Positions 34,381 through 43,216 of a stretch of 64,000 nt of DNA are shown here, piece by piece. A program made the translations under genes and the position numbers. Under the pieces are notes generated by a model that was given only the letters and a program-made list of their open reading frames with translations, was not told the origin of the DNA and did not search any database. This stretch comes from Labrys sp. KNU-23. GTDB lineage: Bacteria; Pseudomonadota; Alphaproteobacteria; Rhizobiales; Labraceae. The stretch spans positions 992,001 through 1,056,000 of the forward strand of contig NZ_CP043489.1 in NCBI RefSeq assembly GCF_008330945.1, read 5' to 3'. Numbering within the stretch: position 1 is the stretch's first letter; every line of letters starts with the position of its first letter.

Positions 34381-37155
34381 CTACTGCCGCGGCTCTTGCC
34401 TGGGCCCGAACAACAGGCGCTGATAGACGAGGCCGATGCCGATCAGGGCGACGCCGAGCCCCATGAAGGACAGGGCGCGCCAGATCCCTTCCAGCTCCGA
34501 CATGTCGAACAGGAAGGCCTTGGCGACCGCCAGCATGATCACGATGGCCGAGCCCAGGCGGATGGCACGCGCCTTCGCCCAGATACCGAGGGCGAGCAGC
34601 ACCAGGCCGTAGAGCAGCCAGGCGATGGTATAGCCCCAGTTCTCCGCCGAGGAGATCGACGTGAAGTCCGGCACGCCATCGGCGAAGATCTTGCGCACTT
34701 CGAGGGTGACATAGACGAAACCGAGCACGAAGGCACAGATCCCGCACAGCAGGGCAAAAGGCGCATTCTCCATGCCCCGATTCCGCTGTTCCTCCTTGCC
34801 GACGCCGCGGCCATACCAGTGCCAGAACAACGCCGCCGCCCCTGCCAGCAGCGACGGCAGGGCATAGCCGGGCAGCAAGGTGTTGAAGAGGGCGCCACCG
34901 CCGATGAGCTCACCGCTGATCGCGGGATTGGCGGTGATCAACGGCCCCGTGACCGTCAGGCAGAGCGCGATGATGACGCTGATCGGCGCCGCGGCCCGGT
35001 AGACCGGACTGGTGGTCGCCCCGGAACGATAGACCAGCGCCATCGAAGCGGCGAAGGCAAGCGCCGTATAAAGTCCGGCTTCGGCGAGGGACATGCCAGG
35101 ATAGGCAGCCTCCTCCGCTCCGCGCAGGCCGAGGCGGATTGCGAAAACCACCGCCGTGCAGGCCAGCAGAATGGCGCCAAGATCGAGAATGGCGGCCGGA
35201 ATATCTGTCTTGCGCCGGCGCAGCAGGACGCCACCATAATAGAAGGCCGCAGCCGGTACGGCATAGCGCAGCGCGATATCTTGCCAATCCGGGAAATGCT
35301 CCAGGCCGGCGCCGGCCAGGGTCCAGGCTCCGCCCATGCGCGCCAGCACCAGCACAACAAATCCCGCCGCGCACCAGCGCAGGGCCGGCAGCGGCCGCAA
35401 GGTGGAGACCCAGGCCGCGCCAAATGCAGACAGGCCAAAAGCCAGTGTGAGTGGGGAATCAGTGATCAGGAATGTGAGTGTCAGGGCCACTGCCGACGCG
35501 CTCGCGACGGCGTGGAGAGAAGAGCCGGCACCGGGCGTCTCATTCTCGCCCGCCTGCCTCTCCTGCCGCAGGAAACGCTCGGTCGTCGCGGCGAAGAGCA
35601 CGGCGAGACCGGCCGCCACCGCGCCGAAAGGCAGGCTGGCCCGCAGGCTCTCGATGCGCAGATAGGCGATGGCCAGTGCGAAGATCGGGGTTGCCGCCCC
35701 CGCCAGTGCCAGCGCCAGCGCCGGCCATTGCGGCCTTGGGTAGCGCATCAGGCTGATCGTGGTGGCCAGCAGCAGCACGACAGCCGGAATGATCGCGATC
35801 TGCAGATAGGCCTGCAGCGCATCCGGCATCAGGAAGGGCAGATAGAGATGGCCGGGCACCACCACCAGCGGCTCGGCGGCGAGCTGCCCGCCGATCGGCC
35901 AGATCCACAGGCAGGCCAGCCCCGCCAGGCCGGCGATCACGGCCGCCGGCGCCAGCGCATCGAAGGCGAGCGCGGCCGCCAGCGCCAGCGCCATCACGAT
36001 CAGCAAGGTGGCGAGCGAGGCATGCCCGAACACATCGGCACCGGCGAAGGAAACCGCCAGGATCGCGAGACCCGCAACCGCGCCCAGGCCGATGGGATCG
36101 AAACGCTGATAGGTCTTGCCGTGGTGGGGTTCGTAGATCAGCACAGCGCCGACCAGTACCGACAAGGCGAGGATGTAGAACACCATGGCGCCGGTGTCCC
36201 CGCCCATGATGCTGCCCAGCACGAAGCCATAGCAGAAGGCGCCGATACCGGCGGCGATGGCGAGCCAGCGCCAGAGCCGAATGCGCGCCAGCATGAAGGC
36301 AGCGCCCGTTACCACCACGACATACAAGGCGAGCGCCCAGGGATTGGGCTGGTTCGAGGACACCAGCAGGGGCGCGCCATAGGCACCGACGAGACCGAGC
36401 CCCGCGAGCCAGGGGCCATGCAGCGCCGCCGCATACATGGTGGCGATGCCGACCAGGCCGAGCAGGACGAAGGCCTGCGCCGGGCTGAGGAAGTCATAGA
36501 GCGCATAGGCGGCATAGATGGTTGCGAACAGGGCGACCGTGCCCGCGGCCGTGACCACGCCGGGAATGTAGGCCGCCTGTTTCGCGGCGGGCGCCACGGG
36601 CCGGCGCCTCAAATATTCGCCGCCGCCGATCAGGGCCAGGGAGAAGACGAGGCCAGCCAGGATGCGCGCACCGGGGCCGAGTAGCTCCTCCTCGATGGCA
36701 TAACGCACCATAAAAGCACCGCCGAGCGCCAGCGCCAACCCCCCGACCCAGACGGCCCAGCGTGTGCCGAGCTTCTCCTCGAGGCTAACCTTGGGCTTGT
36801 CGGGCGCCGCACGGCGTGCAGCCTGTGCGGAAGCAGCCACCATCGGCTCCGGCCGAGCCGGCGCCGGCTCGACGGCCGACGGCTTGTCGACAGGCGCGAC
36901 AGCGGGAGCCGGCGCAACCGCTTCCCGTACGGGTTCGGCGGCCTTTTTTCCCTCGGCTGGCGCCGGCGAGGCCGGCGTGGCGGCCTTGACGGCGTCGACC
37001 GGCATCGGGCGCTGGCCCGCCAGCTGGCGAACCCTTTCCTCCAGTTCCTGTACCCTGCGCCTGAGGCCGAGCGTCATCACAAAGGCGACGATCGCCAATA
37101 CCGGAAAGGCGAGTACCAGGAGGCCGATGAGGAGGAAGGCACTTTCTTCGGACAT
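34381..37155 (-). CDS. DUF2339 domain large polytopic membrane protein
   Basis: A 924-residue inner-membrane protein from ATG 37155 (a GTG at 37161 would add two residues). An N-terminal membrane helix (residues ~7-30), a coiled coil (RRRVQELEERVRQLAGQ) and a Pro/Ala-rich linker (~50-125) precede the conserved SLEEKLGTRWAVWVGGLALALGGAFMVRYAIEEELLGPGARI, the DUF2339 signature. About 25 further helices fill the rest. Function unknown; members are found in many bacteria, some near cell-envelope genes. The last segment has DMSELEGIWRALSFMGLGVALIGIG. Likely co-transcribed with the small gene at 33823. Confidence 0.9.
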   Translation of the reverse strand: MSEESAFLLIGLLVLAFPVLAIVAFVMTLGLRRRVQELEERVRQLAGQRPMPVDAVKAATPASPAPAEGKKAAEPVREAVAPAPAVAPVDKPSAVEPAPARPEPMVAASAQAARRAAPDKPKVSLEEKLGTRWAVWVGGLALALGGAFMVRYAIEEELLGPGARILAGLVFSLALIGGGEYLRRRPVAPAAKQAAYIPGVVTAAGTVALFATIYAAYALYDFLSPAQAFVLLGLVGIATMYAAALHGPWLAGLGLVGAYGAPLLVSSNQPNPWALALYVVVVTGAAFMLARIRLWRWLAIAAGIGAFCYGFVLGSIMGGDTGAMVFYILALSVLVGAVLIYEPHHGKTYQRFDPIGLGAVAGLAILAVSFAGADVFGHASLATLLIVMALALAAALAFDALAPAAVIAGLAGLACLWIWPIGGQLAAEPLVVVPGHLYLPFLMPDALQAYLQIAIIPAVVLLLATTISLMRYPRPQWPALALALAGAATPIFALAIAYLRIESLRASLPFGAVAAGLAVLFAATTERFLRQERQAGENETPGAGSSLHAVASASAVALTLTFLITDSPLTLAFGLSAFGAAWVSTLRPLPALRWCAAGFVVLVLARMGGAWTLAGAGLEHFPDWQDIALRYAVPAAAFYYGGVLLRRRKTDIPAAILDLGAILLACTAVVFAIRLGLRGAEEAAYPGMSLAEAGLYTALAFAASMALVYRSGATTSPVYRAAAPISVIIALCLTVTGPLITANPAISGELIGGGALFNTLLPGYALPSLLAGAAALFWHWYGRGVGKEEQRNRGMENAPFALLCGICAFVLGFVYVTLEVRKIFADGVPDFTSISSAENWGYTIAWLLYGLVLLALGIWAKARAIRLGSAIVIMLAVAKAFLFDMSELEGIWRALSFMGLGVALIGIGLVYQRLLFGPRQEPRQ

Positions 37156-37161
37156 ACTCAC

Positions 37162-37468
37162 CCGTAGCAGGTCATTACAGCGCGGGCTCCGCGCGGATTC
37201 AGGTTATGCTCGCCGACGATCGGCCCGGCAATCGAGGCTGCTTGATCATGAACAAGGTCTTTGCCGTCACTGCAAGCGTAGCGTGCCAATGCAGCAGCAA
37301 CAATGCCGCATCAATGATCTTGGGTTTGCTTCACGACGCTCGCATCGACGATGCGATAAACATGCCACCCACAAACGCAACTTCGATGCCAGCCATACGC
37401 GAGAATCCGGCTCTCGGGTATCCCGCCGGATACACGACCTGTGGACGCCTATCGTGGAGGACTGTCGA
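37162..37468. other. 307-bp non-coding gap
   Basis: Lies between two minus-strand genes (SleB-type hydrolase end at 37469 and DUF2339 gene start at 37155). A short dyad GAATCCGGCTCTCGGGTATCCCGCCGGAT-like region near 37405-37432 is the only structure noticed. Small ORFs here are Cys/His-rich in odd frames and not supported. Confidence 0.4.
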
Positions 37469-38860
37469 TCAGGCCCACCATTTGACGCGGTAGAAGATAT
37501 GTTTGCCGATCTTGTCCTTTTCGCGCATGTCGCGCACCCAACGCGGACGGACGTAATTGGCATGATAATGCGTGGCGTTCCCGACTTCAGGGATCCAGTC
37601 CTTGGCGTTCATCACCCGCTCGGCGAGGACCAGGGCCTGGTCCCAGGGCTCCTTCTCGGTTACCTTGTCGGCGACGAGGTCGCAGGCGAAGGAGAACTGG
37701 CAGCCGCCATAGCGCTTGTTGCTGGCCCCCTGATAGACCACGTCGCAGACATTCTTGGGATAGAAGGGCGAGCGCAGGCGGTTGATGATGACCTGGGCCA
37801 CAGCCACCTGCCCCTCGCGGGTTTCGCCGCGGGCCTCGAAATAGATCGCGGTCGCCAGGCAGATCTGTGCCCTGGTGAACGCTGCCGGCGGCAGGTCGAG
37901 CGGGCGGGCTTTGCCGTCGTCCAGCCCGGGCAGGCCGGCAATGCGCGATTTCTTCTGCGCATCGGTCAAACCCTCGTCGCTGCCGATTTCGGGCATGGTC
38001 TGGGCATCGTCCGGCGTCATCACCGGCTGCACGTTCGCCAGGGTCACCACAGGTTGGGCCACCACCGGCTGGAGGGCGCTCGGGTCGGCCATGGCGAGTT
38101 CGACCGGCCGTGCCTCGTCCGCACGGGTCGTGCTGCTGGTCAGGCTGGCAAGATCGGGGCGGCTCGCCGCCGGCGACATGCCACCGGCCGGGGCGAGCGA
38201 ATGATCGAGAGGCACGGCGCCATCATGGCCACCGAGATCAGCGTCGGCGACCGAAAGCCGCTCGGCAAGCTTGGTGACGACGATGGCGCTGAGCCGGGAC
38301 GGCTGGAATTGCTGCAGCCCCTCGGCGGTCTCGGGCGGCTGGAGCTTGCGTGACTGGCGCGCCATCGGCCTGGCACCGACTTTGGGCATCAGCACATGCG
38401 GATCGCCCGACACCATATAGGCAACGTTCTCGCCGGCACCCCGGTCCGGCCGCCGGTCGCCCTTGGCGGTCCGGATCACCTCGGGCCAAATCGTCATGCC
38501 CTGCTTGGTGATGTCCCGGATCGGTGCGCTGGGCGGGCCGACATCGTCGGGAAGCGGCATGAAATCATTTCGGTTCGGCGTCAGCACCAGGCTGGCGGGC
38601 ATGGCCCGCAGCGTGAAGCCGTCGCCGAAAGCGGTCTGGGGTGCCAAACCGATATCAGCCAGGCTGAGCTGCGGCATTGCGAACAGACCGGCCCGCATCA
38701 CCGAGGCGCGCCGCACGCCCGGCACGCCCTGCAGGGCGCCATGCATGGTGGCAGCGACGGCGGGACTCGCCTGCACGGCGGTCGAGCGGCGATACATCAT
38801 CGTGCTGGTGGCGCCGGCGCAGAGCAGGAGGGCGATGATGACAGGCCGGCGCAGCAGCAT
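37469..38860 (-). CDS. Cell wall hydrolase, SleB/CwlJ domain
   Basis: A 463-residue exported protein. An N-terminal signal or anchor (RPVIIALLLCAGATSTMMY) is followed by ~300 residues of low-complexity, Pro/Ala-rich sequence and a C-terminal Hydrolase_2 domain (~325-460): QICLATAIYFEARGETREGQVAVAQVIINRLRSPFYPKNVCDVVYQG, with the catalytic Glu in YFEARGE, and QFSFACD. Such enzymes cleave peptidoglycan glycan strands; in alphaproteobacteria they are remodelling hydrolases, not germination factors. It is divergent from the uracil-DNA glycosylase gene. Confidence 0.88.
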   Translation of the reverse strand: MLLRRPVIIALLLCAGATSTMMYRRSTAVQASPAVAATMHGALQGVPGVRRASVMRAGLFAMPQLSLADIGLAPQTAFGDGFTLRAMPASLVLTPNRNDFMPLPDDVGPPSAPIRDITKQGMTIWPEVIRTAKGDRRPDRGAGENVAYMVSGDPHVLMPKVGARPMARQSRKLQPPETAEGLQQFQPSRLSAIVVTKLAERLSVADADLGGHDGAVPLDHSLAPAGGMSPAASRPDLASLTSSTTRADEARPVELAMADPSALQPVVAQPVVTLANVQPVMTPDDAQTMPEIGSDEGLTDAQKKSRIAGLPGLDDGKARPLDLPPAAFTRAQICLATAIYFEARGETREGQVAVAQVIINRLRSPFYPKNVCDVVYQGASNKRYGGCQFSFACDLVADKVTEKEPWDQALVLAERVMNAKDWIPEVGNATHYHANYVRPRWVRDMREKDKIGKHIFYRVKWWA

Positions 38861-38991
38861 GGACGAGGCTCACAGGTTCAACCAACACGGCATTGCCGAT
38901 GAGCTCATTGATGATGCATTAACCTTGATGGGGGGTTAACAGACGCGGCTAGCCTGTTCCAACCGTGGAAGCTTTGCTCTATCCTCCCGCC

Positions 38992-39849
38992 ATGATGTCC
39001 GCGTCCATACCCTCCGAACAGATCGTCGCGCTGCTGCAATGGTATGCCGATATGGGCGTGGACGTGGCGATCGGGGACGAGCCGGTCGACCGTTTTGCCG
39101 AAAGCGCCCAGGCTGCTCCCTCTCCGATCCCCTCCCCCGTGCGTTCCGCTCCGGAGCCCGAACCGTCGCGCAGGACCGCCAGTGCGACGGCTCAGCCCCG
39201 TATGGCTTCCCCGGCGCCGACCATGCTCACCACCTCCCCGGATGCGGTGGAACTGGCAGCACGCGAACAGGCGCGCAGTGCCCGTACGCTGGAGGAGTTG
39301 CGCGACCTGCTCGAACGCTTCGACGGCTGCGCCCTCAAGGCGACGGCCAGCCGCCTTGTCTTTGCCGATGGGGCTCCCGACGCCAGGGTGATGTTCGTGG
39401 GCGAAGCGCCCGGACGCGACGAGGATATCCAGGGCAAGCCCTTCGTAGGCCGCTCGGGACAATTGCTCGACCGCATGCTCGCTGCCGTCGGGCTCGATCG
39501 CACCAAGGCCTATATCGCCAATATCGTACCCTGGCGGCCGCCCGGCAATCGCGACCCGACCCCGCAGGAGACCACGATCTGCCGTCCCTTCATCGAACGC
39601 CAGATCGAACTGGTCGCGCCCAAGGTCCTGGTCTGCCTGGGTGCGCGTAGTGCCCAGGCGCTGCTCGGCGTCACCGACGGTATCCTGAAACTACGCGGGC
39701 GCTGGCTCGACTATGAGCTTTCAGGCCAACGCATCCGGGCGATCGCCACGCTGCATCCGGCCTATCTCTTACGCCAGCCGGTGCAGAAGAGGCTGGCCTG
39801 GCGCGATTTCCGCGCCATCCGCACGGTATTGGAGCAGGACGCGCCCTGA
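38992..39849 (+). CDS. Uracil-DNA glycosylase family 4-like protein with incomplete Fe-S ligands
   Basis: A 285-residue protein from ATG 38992 (GTG 38965 also possible). Residues 1-100 are a variable Pro/Ala-rich region. The catalytic core is clear: GEAPGRDEDIQGKPFVGRSGQLLD (motif A, residues ~137-160), WRPPGNRDPTPQE and LHPAYLLRQP (motif B). In canonical family 4 four cysteines bind a [4Fe-4S] cluster. Here C113 and C197 are kept, while the partner of the first C-x2-C is F110 and the third position is Trp181 (IVPWRPP in place of KCRPP). The cluster is therefore doubtful. The enzyme would remove uracil from DNA. Confidence 0.85.
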   Translation: MMSASIPSEQIVALLQWYADMGVDVAIGDEPVDRFAESAQAAPSPIPSPVRSAPEPEPSRRTASATAQPRMASPAPTMLTTSPDAVELAAREQARSARTLEELRDLLERFDGCALKATASRLVFADGAPDARVMFVGEAPGRDEDIQGKPFVGRSGQLLDRMLAAVGLDRTKAYIANIVPWRPPGNRDPTPQETTICRPFIERQIELVAPKVLVCLGARSAQALLGVTDGILKLRGRWLDYELSGQRIRAIATLHPAYLLRQPVQKRLAWRDFRAIRTVLEQDAP

Positions 39850-39869
39850 GGCAAACGCTCCTTTGCCTC
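39848..39869. terminator. Hairpin at the end of the uracil-DNA glycosylase gene
   Basis: GAGGCAAA-cgctcc-TTTGCCTC, 8-bp perfect arms starting inside the TGA stop. The layout (GAGCAAA/TTTGCTC-like stem, then ...CTTGCGATTCCCGG) resembles a shortened relative of the dispersed two-hairpin element. The following bases to 40084 hold no gene. Confidence 0.45.
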
Positions 39870-40084
39870 TTGTCGCCGGGAGAAGCCTTGCGATTCCCGG
39901 TGCTTGCGCCGGACCGAACGACGCATTTCGGGAAAACTGTATTTCCTTACGTAAGCAGCGCCTAGAGCCCCTGTAACGGGCTTTGCGAAGACATATTTAT
40001 TGGGTATGGCTTGCAAGAGCACAAATCACCATGCCGGCCCGACATCGGTGAACGGCCGGCATCCGGGGAGCAGGAGACAGGGCG

Positions 40085-40987
40085 ATGAAACTCGACGATA
40101 TGCGCGCATCCGACAATGTCGACGATCGTCGCGGCGAAGGCGGTGGTTTCGGCGGTGGCGGTGGCGGCGGTGGCTTTCCGGGTGGACGGGGCGGCATTGG
40201 CCTGGGCGGCCTGGTGATCGTCGCGGCTCTCTATTTCCTCGTCGGCCCCGAAGCGGCCTTCAATGCCCTGCAGGGCCTGAGCGGCGGAGGCGAGCCGCAA
40301 GTCCAGCAACAGCAGCAACCGCGCCCCTCCGGCCAGACAGGCGGCGCCGACGATGCCTCGGGCACGTTCGTGCGCAAGATCCTCGGCTCGACCGAAGACA
40401 CCTGGACGAAGCTGTTCCAGGAACAGGTCAAGGGCAGGAGCTACCAGCCGACGCAGCTGGTGTTGTTCAGCGGCGTGACACGGTCGGCCTGCGGCACGGC
40501 GCAGTCGGCCATGGGGCCCTTCTATTGTCCGAACGACAAGAAGGTCTATCTCGACACCGAATTCTTCGATGAGATGCGCAACCGTTTCAACGCCTGCCCG
40601 GCGGGCCAGGGCGCCTGCGCCTTCGCCCAAGCCTATGTGATCGCGCATGAAGTCGGCCACCACGTGCAGGACGAGCTCGGCCTGCTGCGCGAAGGCGGCG
40701 CCGGTGCCGGCGGCGCCTCGGTGCGCCAGGAACTCCAGGCCGATTGCCTGGCCGGCGTCTGGGCCAACCGTACCCAGCAGGACTTCAAGTTCATCGAGCA
40801 GGGCGACATCGAAGGCGCACTGCAGACGGCACAGGCTATCGGCGACGACATGCTGCAGAAGAAGATGCAGGGCTATGTCGTGCCCGACAGCTTCACCCAT
40901 GGCACGGCAGCGCAGCGCCAGCGCTGGTTCGTCACCGGCCTGAAGAGCGGCCAGATCCGTTCCTGCGACACCTCCGGCGCCATCTGA
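40085..40987 (+). CDS. ypfJ: Neutral zinc metallopeptidase, YpfJ family
   Basis: A 300-residue protein. A glycine-rich segment (residues ~18-38) precedes one membrane helix (GLGGLVIVAALYFLVGPEAAF). A variable Gln/Pro linker is followed by the catalytic domain with the zinc motif HEVGHH (~residues 184-189) and a downstream ELQADCLAGVWAN that supplies the third ligand (Glu/Asp). The ending KSGQIRSCDT is typical of the family. It should be a membrane-bound peptidase with the active site outside the cytoplasm; substrates are unknown. It stands alone. Confidence 0.92.
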   Translation: MKLDDMRASDNVDDRRGEGGGFGGGGGGGGFPGGRGGIGLGGLVIVAALYFLVGPEAAFNALQGLSGGGEPQVQQQQQPRPSGQTGGADDASGTFVRKILGSTEDTWTKLFQEQVKGRSYQPTQLVLFSGVTRSACGTAQSAMGPFYCPNDKKVYLDTEFFDEMRNRFNACPAGQGACAFAQAYVIAHEVGHHVQDELGLLREGGAGAGGASVRQELQADCLAGVWANRTQQDFKFIEQGDIEGALQTAQAIGDDMLQKKMQGYVVPDSFTHGTAAQRQRWFVTGLKSGQIRSCDTSGAI

Positions 40988-41026
40988 GGGGCTTCTGGGA
41001 TCGCAGGAGACAGCGCTTCATGCCTC

Positions 41027-42292
41027 CTACCCTAACGGCAGGCCTCCGAGCTCAGCCAGCCTGACCGGACGCCCCGACTTCATGCTGGCAACAGCCGCCG
41101 CACCGCACAGCATCGACATCGCGCCGGCCAGCGCACCGGCACGCTGGCCGAGCGGATCGGTCATGCCGGGGCGCAGCAGCATGTCGCGCAGGCGGTCGTC
41201 GCCGCCGAAATGCCCGCCACCGGCATGCGGCACGCTGATGCGCTCGACACCGCCGAAATTGCGCATCAGCAGGATCTCGTCATGGTCGGGCGTCTCGAAG
41301 GCCTGGCGCTCATATTGCCGGACCTCGATGCGTCCCTTGGTGCCGTTGAAGGCCAGATGATAGCCCTCGATCGGCATGAAGGTGTTGAGGGAATAGGACA
41401 CGATCACCTCGTTCTCGAAGCGCAGCATCGCCGTCATGGTATCGGCGATGTCGATGTCCTCGCGATAGACGCAGCCATCGCGCACATAGCCGTCCTCGCT
41501 CGACGGATCCTCATAGAGCATGGTCAGCCAGGGATCCTTGCTCATGTCGAAATAGAAATCGCAATCCTGGGCATGGACGCAGGTCTGGCAGCGCTCGCCG
41601 CGGAACGGCCCGTTGCGGCCGTAATTGCGCTGCGTTCCGAAGGCCGAGACCTCGCGTGGCACCGAGTCCAGATACCAGTTGAGCAGATCGAAATGATGGG
41701 TGGCCTTGTGCACGAACAGGCTGCCCGAATGGGCTTCCTTGGCGTGCCAGCGCCGGAAATAGTCGGCGCCATGCTGGGTGTCGAGATACCAATGGAAATC
41801 GACCGAGGTCACGGTGCCCACCGCCTCCTCGCGCAGCAATTGCTTGATGCGGGCGGCGGTGGGCGCGAAGCGATAGTTGAAAGTCACGTCGACGGGCCGG
41901 CCGGTGCGCGCCTCGGCTTCGAGGATGCGGCGGCATTTTTCCGGCGTGGTGGTCATCGGCTTTTCGGTGATTACCCGGCAGCCCGCCTCGAGCGCCTTGA
42001 CGATGATCTCGTCATGGGTGTCGTCACGGCTGCAAACGATGACGATCTCCGGCTTCACGCTCGCCAGCATCAGGTCGACATCGGTGTAGACGGGCGCATT
42101 GGTGCCGATCGCGGTGCGCGCGGCCGTGGCCCGCATCTCGTTGACGTCGCAGATCGCCACGAACTCGGCCCGGTCGCGCCAGCCTTGCAGCAATTCCTTG
42201 CCCCACATGCCCGCGCCGCGATGACCGGTGCCGACCAGGGCTACCCGATGCCGCTCGGGGCTCTCCTCATGTCTCGTCGCTTGCATCGTCAT
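41027..42292 (-). CDS. Gfo/Idh/MocA family oxidoreductase with a Cys cluster
   Basis: A 421-residue NAD(P)-dependent sugar dehydrogenase. The Rossmann domain opens VALVGTGHRGAGMWGKEL; the family EKP motif is ITEKPMTT and the active-site H region is KATHHFDLLNWY. An unusual insertion near residues 235-250 has C-x2-C-x5-C (RCQTCVHAQDCDFYFD), which might bind metal. Oxidises an unknown sugar or inositol-like ring. It lies head-to-tail after the GntR gene on the minus strand (64 bp apart) and so may be controlled with it, next to the uronate locus. Confidence 0.88.
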   Translation of the reverse strand: MTMQATRHEESPERHRVALVGTGHRGAGMWGKELLQGWRDRAEFVAICDVNEMRATAARTAIGTNAPVYTDVDLMLASVKPEIVIVCSRDDTHDEIIVKALEAGCRVITEKPMTTTPEKCRRILEAEARTGRPVDVTFNYRFAPTAARIKQLLREEAVGTVTSVDFHWYLDTQHGADYFRRWHAKEAHSGSLFVHKATHHFDLLNWYLDSVPREVSAFGTQRNYGRNGPFRGERCQTCVHAQDCDFYFDMSKDPWLTMLYEDPSSEDGYVRDGCVYREDIDIADTMTAMLRFENEVIVSYSLNTFMPIEGYHLAFNGTKGRIEVRQYERQAFETPDHDEILLMRNFGGVERISVPHAGGGHFGGDDRLRDMLLRPGMTDPLGQRAGALAGAMSMLCGAAAVASMKSGRPVRLAELGGLPLG

Positions 42293-42356
42293 AGCGTTTC
42301 CTCATGCGGTTCTGGCTGTTGACGGCGCCCGGGAACGAGATCCTTCTCCGGAGCGC

Positions 42357-43097
42357 TCAGACGAAATAGTCGGGATATTGCAAACGCAGCCTGTCGATAT
42401 CGGGAACCACGGCGCTCAGATGGGCCTTCATGGCCCTGCTGGCCACCTCGACGTCGCGGCGGGCGATGGCATCGCGGATGAAGCTGTGCTCGGCGATGAC
42501 CTGATGCATCCGGCCCGCCACCGGCAGGGTCAGCCGCCGTGCCCGGTCCATCTGGACCTTGATCTGGCGCAGCAGGCGCGGAATGCTGGGATAGCCGGCG
42601 ATCTGGGCAATTGCCTGGTGGAAGCCCTCATCCGCCTCGTGAAAGGCATCCTTGTCGCCGAGATCGGCCAGCAGGCGTTGGCGCGCCAGGATGGCGTCGA
42701 TGGTGGCAATGTCCGCTTCCGTGGCGATCTCGATGAGACGCCGCACCGCCGTGTCCTCCAGGGATTGGCGGATCACCACCGCCTCGGGAATGGCAGCCAC
42801 CGGCACCCGCGACACGAAGGTTCCCGATTGCGGGAAGATATCGACCAGGCCGTCCTCGGCCAGGCGGATCAGGGCCTCGCGCACCGGCGTCTTGCTCACG
42901 CCGAAACGCTGGGTCAGAGCCTTCTCTTGCAGCGGCGTGCCGGGCACCAGGCGCATGCCGAGGATCGCCTCGCGTAGATCATCATAGATCAGGGTTGCGG
43001 TGGTGACGCGCGGCCGCCTCGGACGAACGCCGGTCTGCGCCGCCTTGCCTCGCGCCGTCAGGATTTCCAGCGAATGGCTCGTGTCCTGGCTCTCCAT
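42357..43097 (-). CDS. GntR family transcriptional regulator, FCD (FadR) type
   Basis: A 246-residue regulator. The winged HTH occupies residues ~35-100 (LREAILGMRLVPGTPLQEKALTQRFGVSKTPVREALIRLAEDGLV). The FCD ligand-binding domain follows, with metal-binding His/Asp/Glu residues in FHEADEGFHQAIAQIAG and IAEHSFIRDAIARRD. It is divergent from uxaC with 119 bp between starts; a dyad inside the uxaC promoter is a good candidate operator. Regulators of this class in uronate loci (ExuR/UxuR type) release DNA on binding a uronate or its product, so a similar role is inferred. Confidence 0.9.
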   Translation of the reverse strand: MESQDTSHSLEILTARGKAAQTGVRPRRPRVTTATLIYDDLREAILGMRLVPGTPLQEKALTQRFGVSKTPVREALIRLAEDGLVDIFPQSGTFVSRVPVAAIPEAVVIRQSLEDTAVRRLIEIATEADIATIDAILARQRLLADLGDKDAFHEADEGFHQAIAQIAGYPSIPRLLRQIKVQMDRARRLTLPVAGRMHQVIAEHSFIRDAIARRDVEVASRAMKAHLSAVVPDIDRLRLQYPDYFV

Positions 43098-43143
43098 GGC
43101 CCCGGCCTGATGCGACCTCTCGCGATACCGCGATGATCAGATT

Positions 43144-43172
43144 TTGACACACTAGTATCTTAGTGTTAAAGC
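43144..43172 (+). promoter_or_regulatory. Probable uxaC promoter with a dyad operator between -35 and -10
   Basis: A consensus -35 TTGACA (43144-43149) precedes a 17-bp spacer and TAAAGC (43167-43172). The spacer holds most of ACACTA-gtatct-TAGTGT (43149-43166), a 6-bp perfect dyad. Binding there would block RNA polymerase. The GntR/FCD protein encoded divergently is the likely ligand-controlled repressor (inference). Confidence 0.6.
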
Positions 43173-43216
43173 CAACGTCAAGAGGAGACGCCAACCAGAA
43201 CAGGGCCGAGCCCCGC

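Noticed and set aside
37206..37563. Small ORFs between the DUF2339 gene and the SleB-type gene
   Set aside because: Unusual Cys/Met/Asn-rich composition in both directions, no ribosome-binding sites and no similarity to known proteins.
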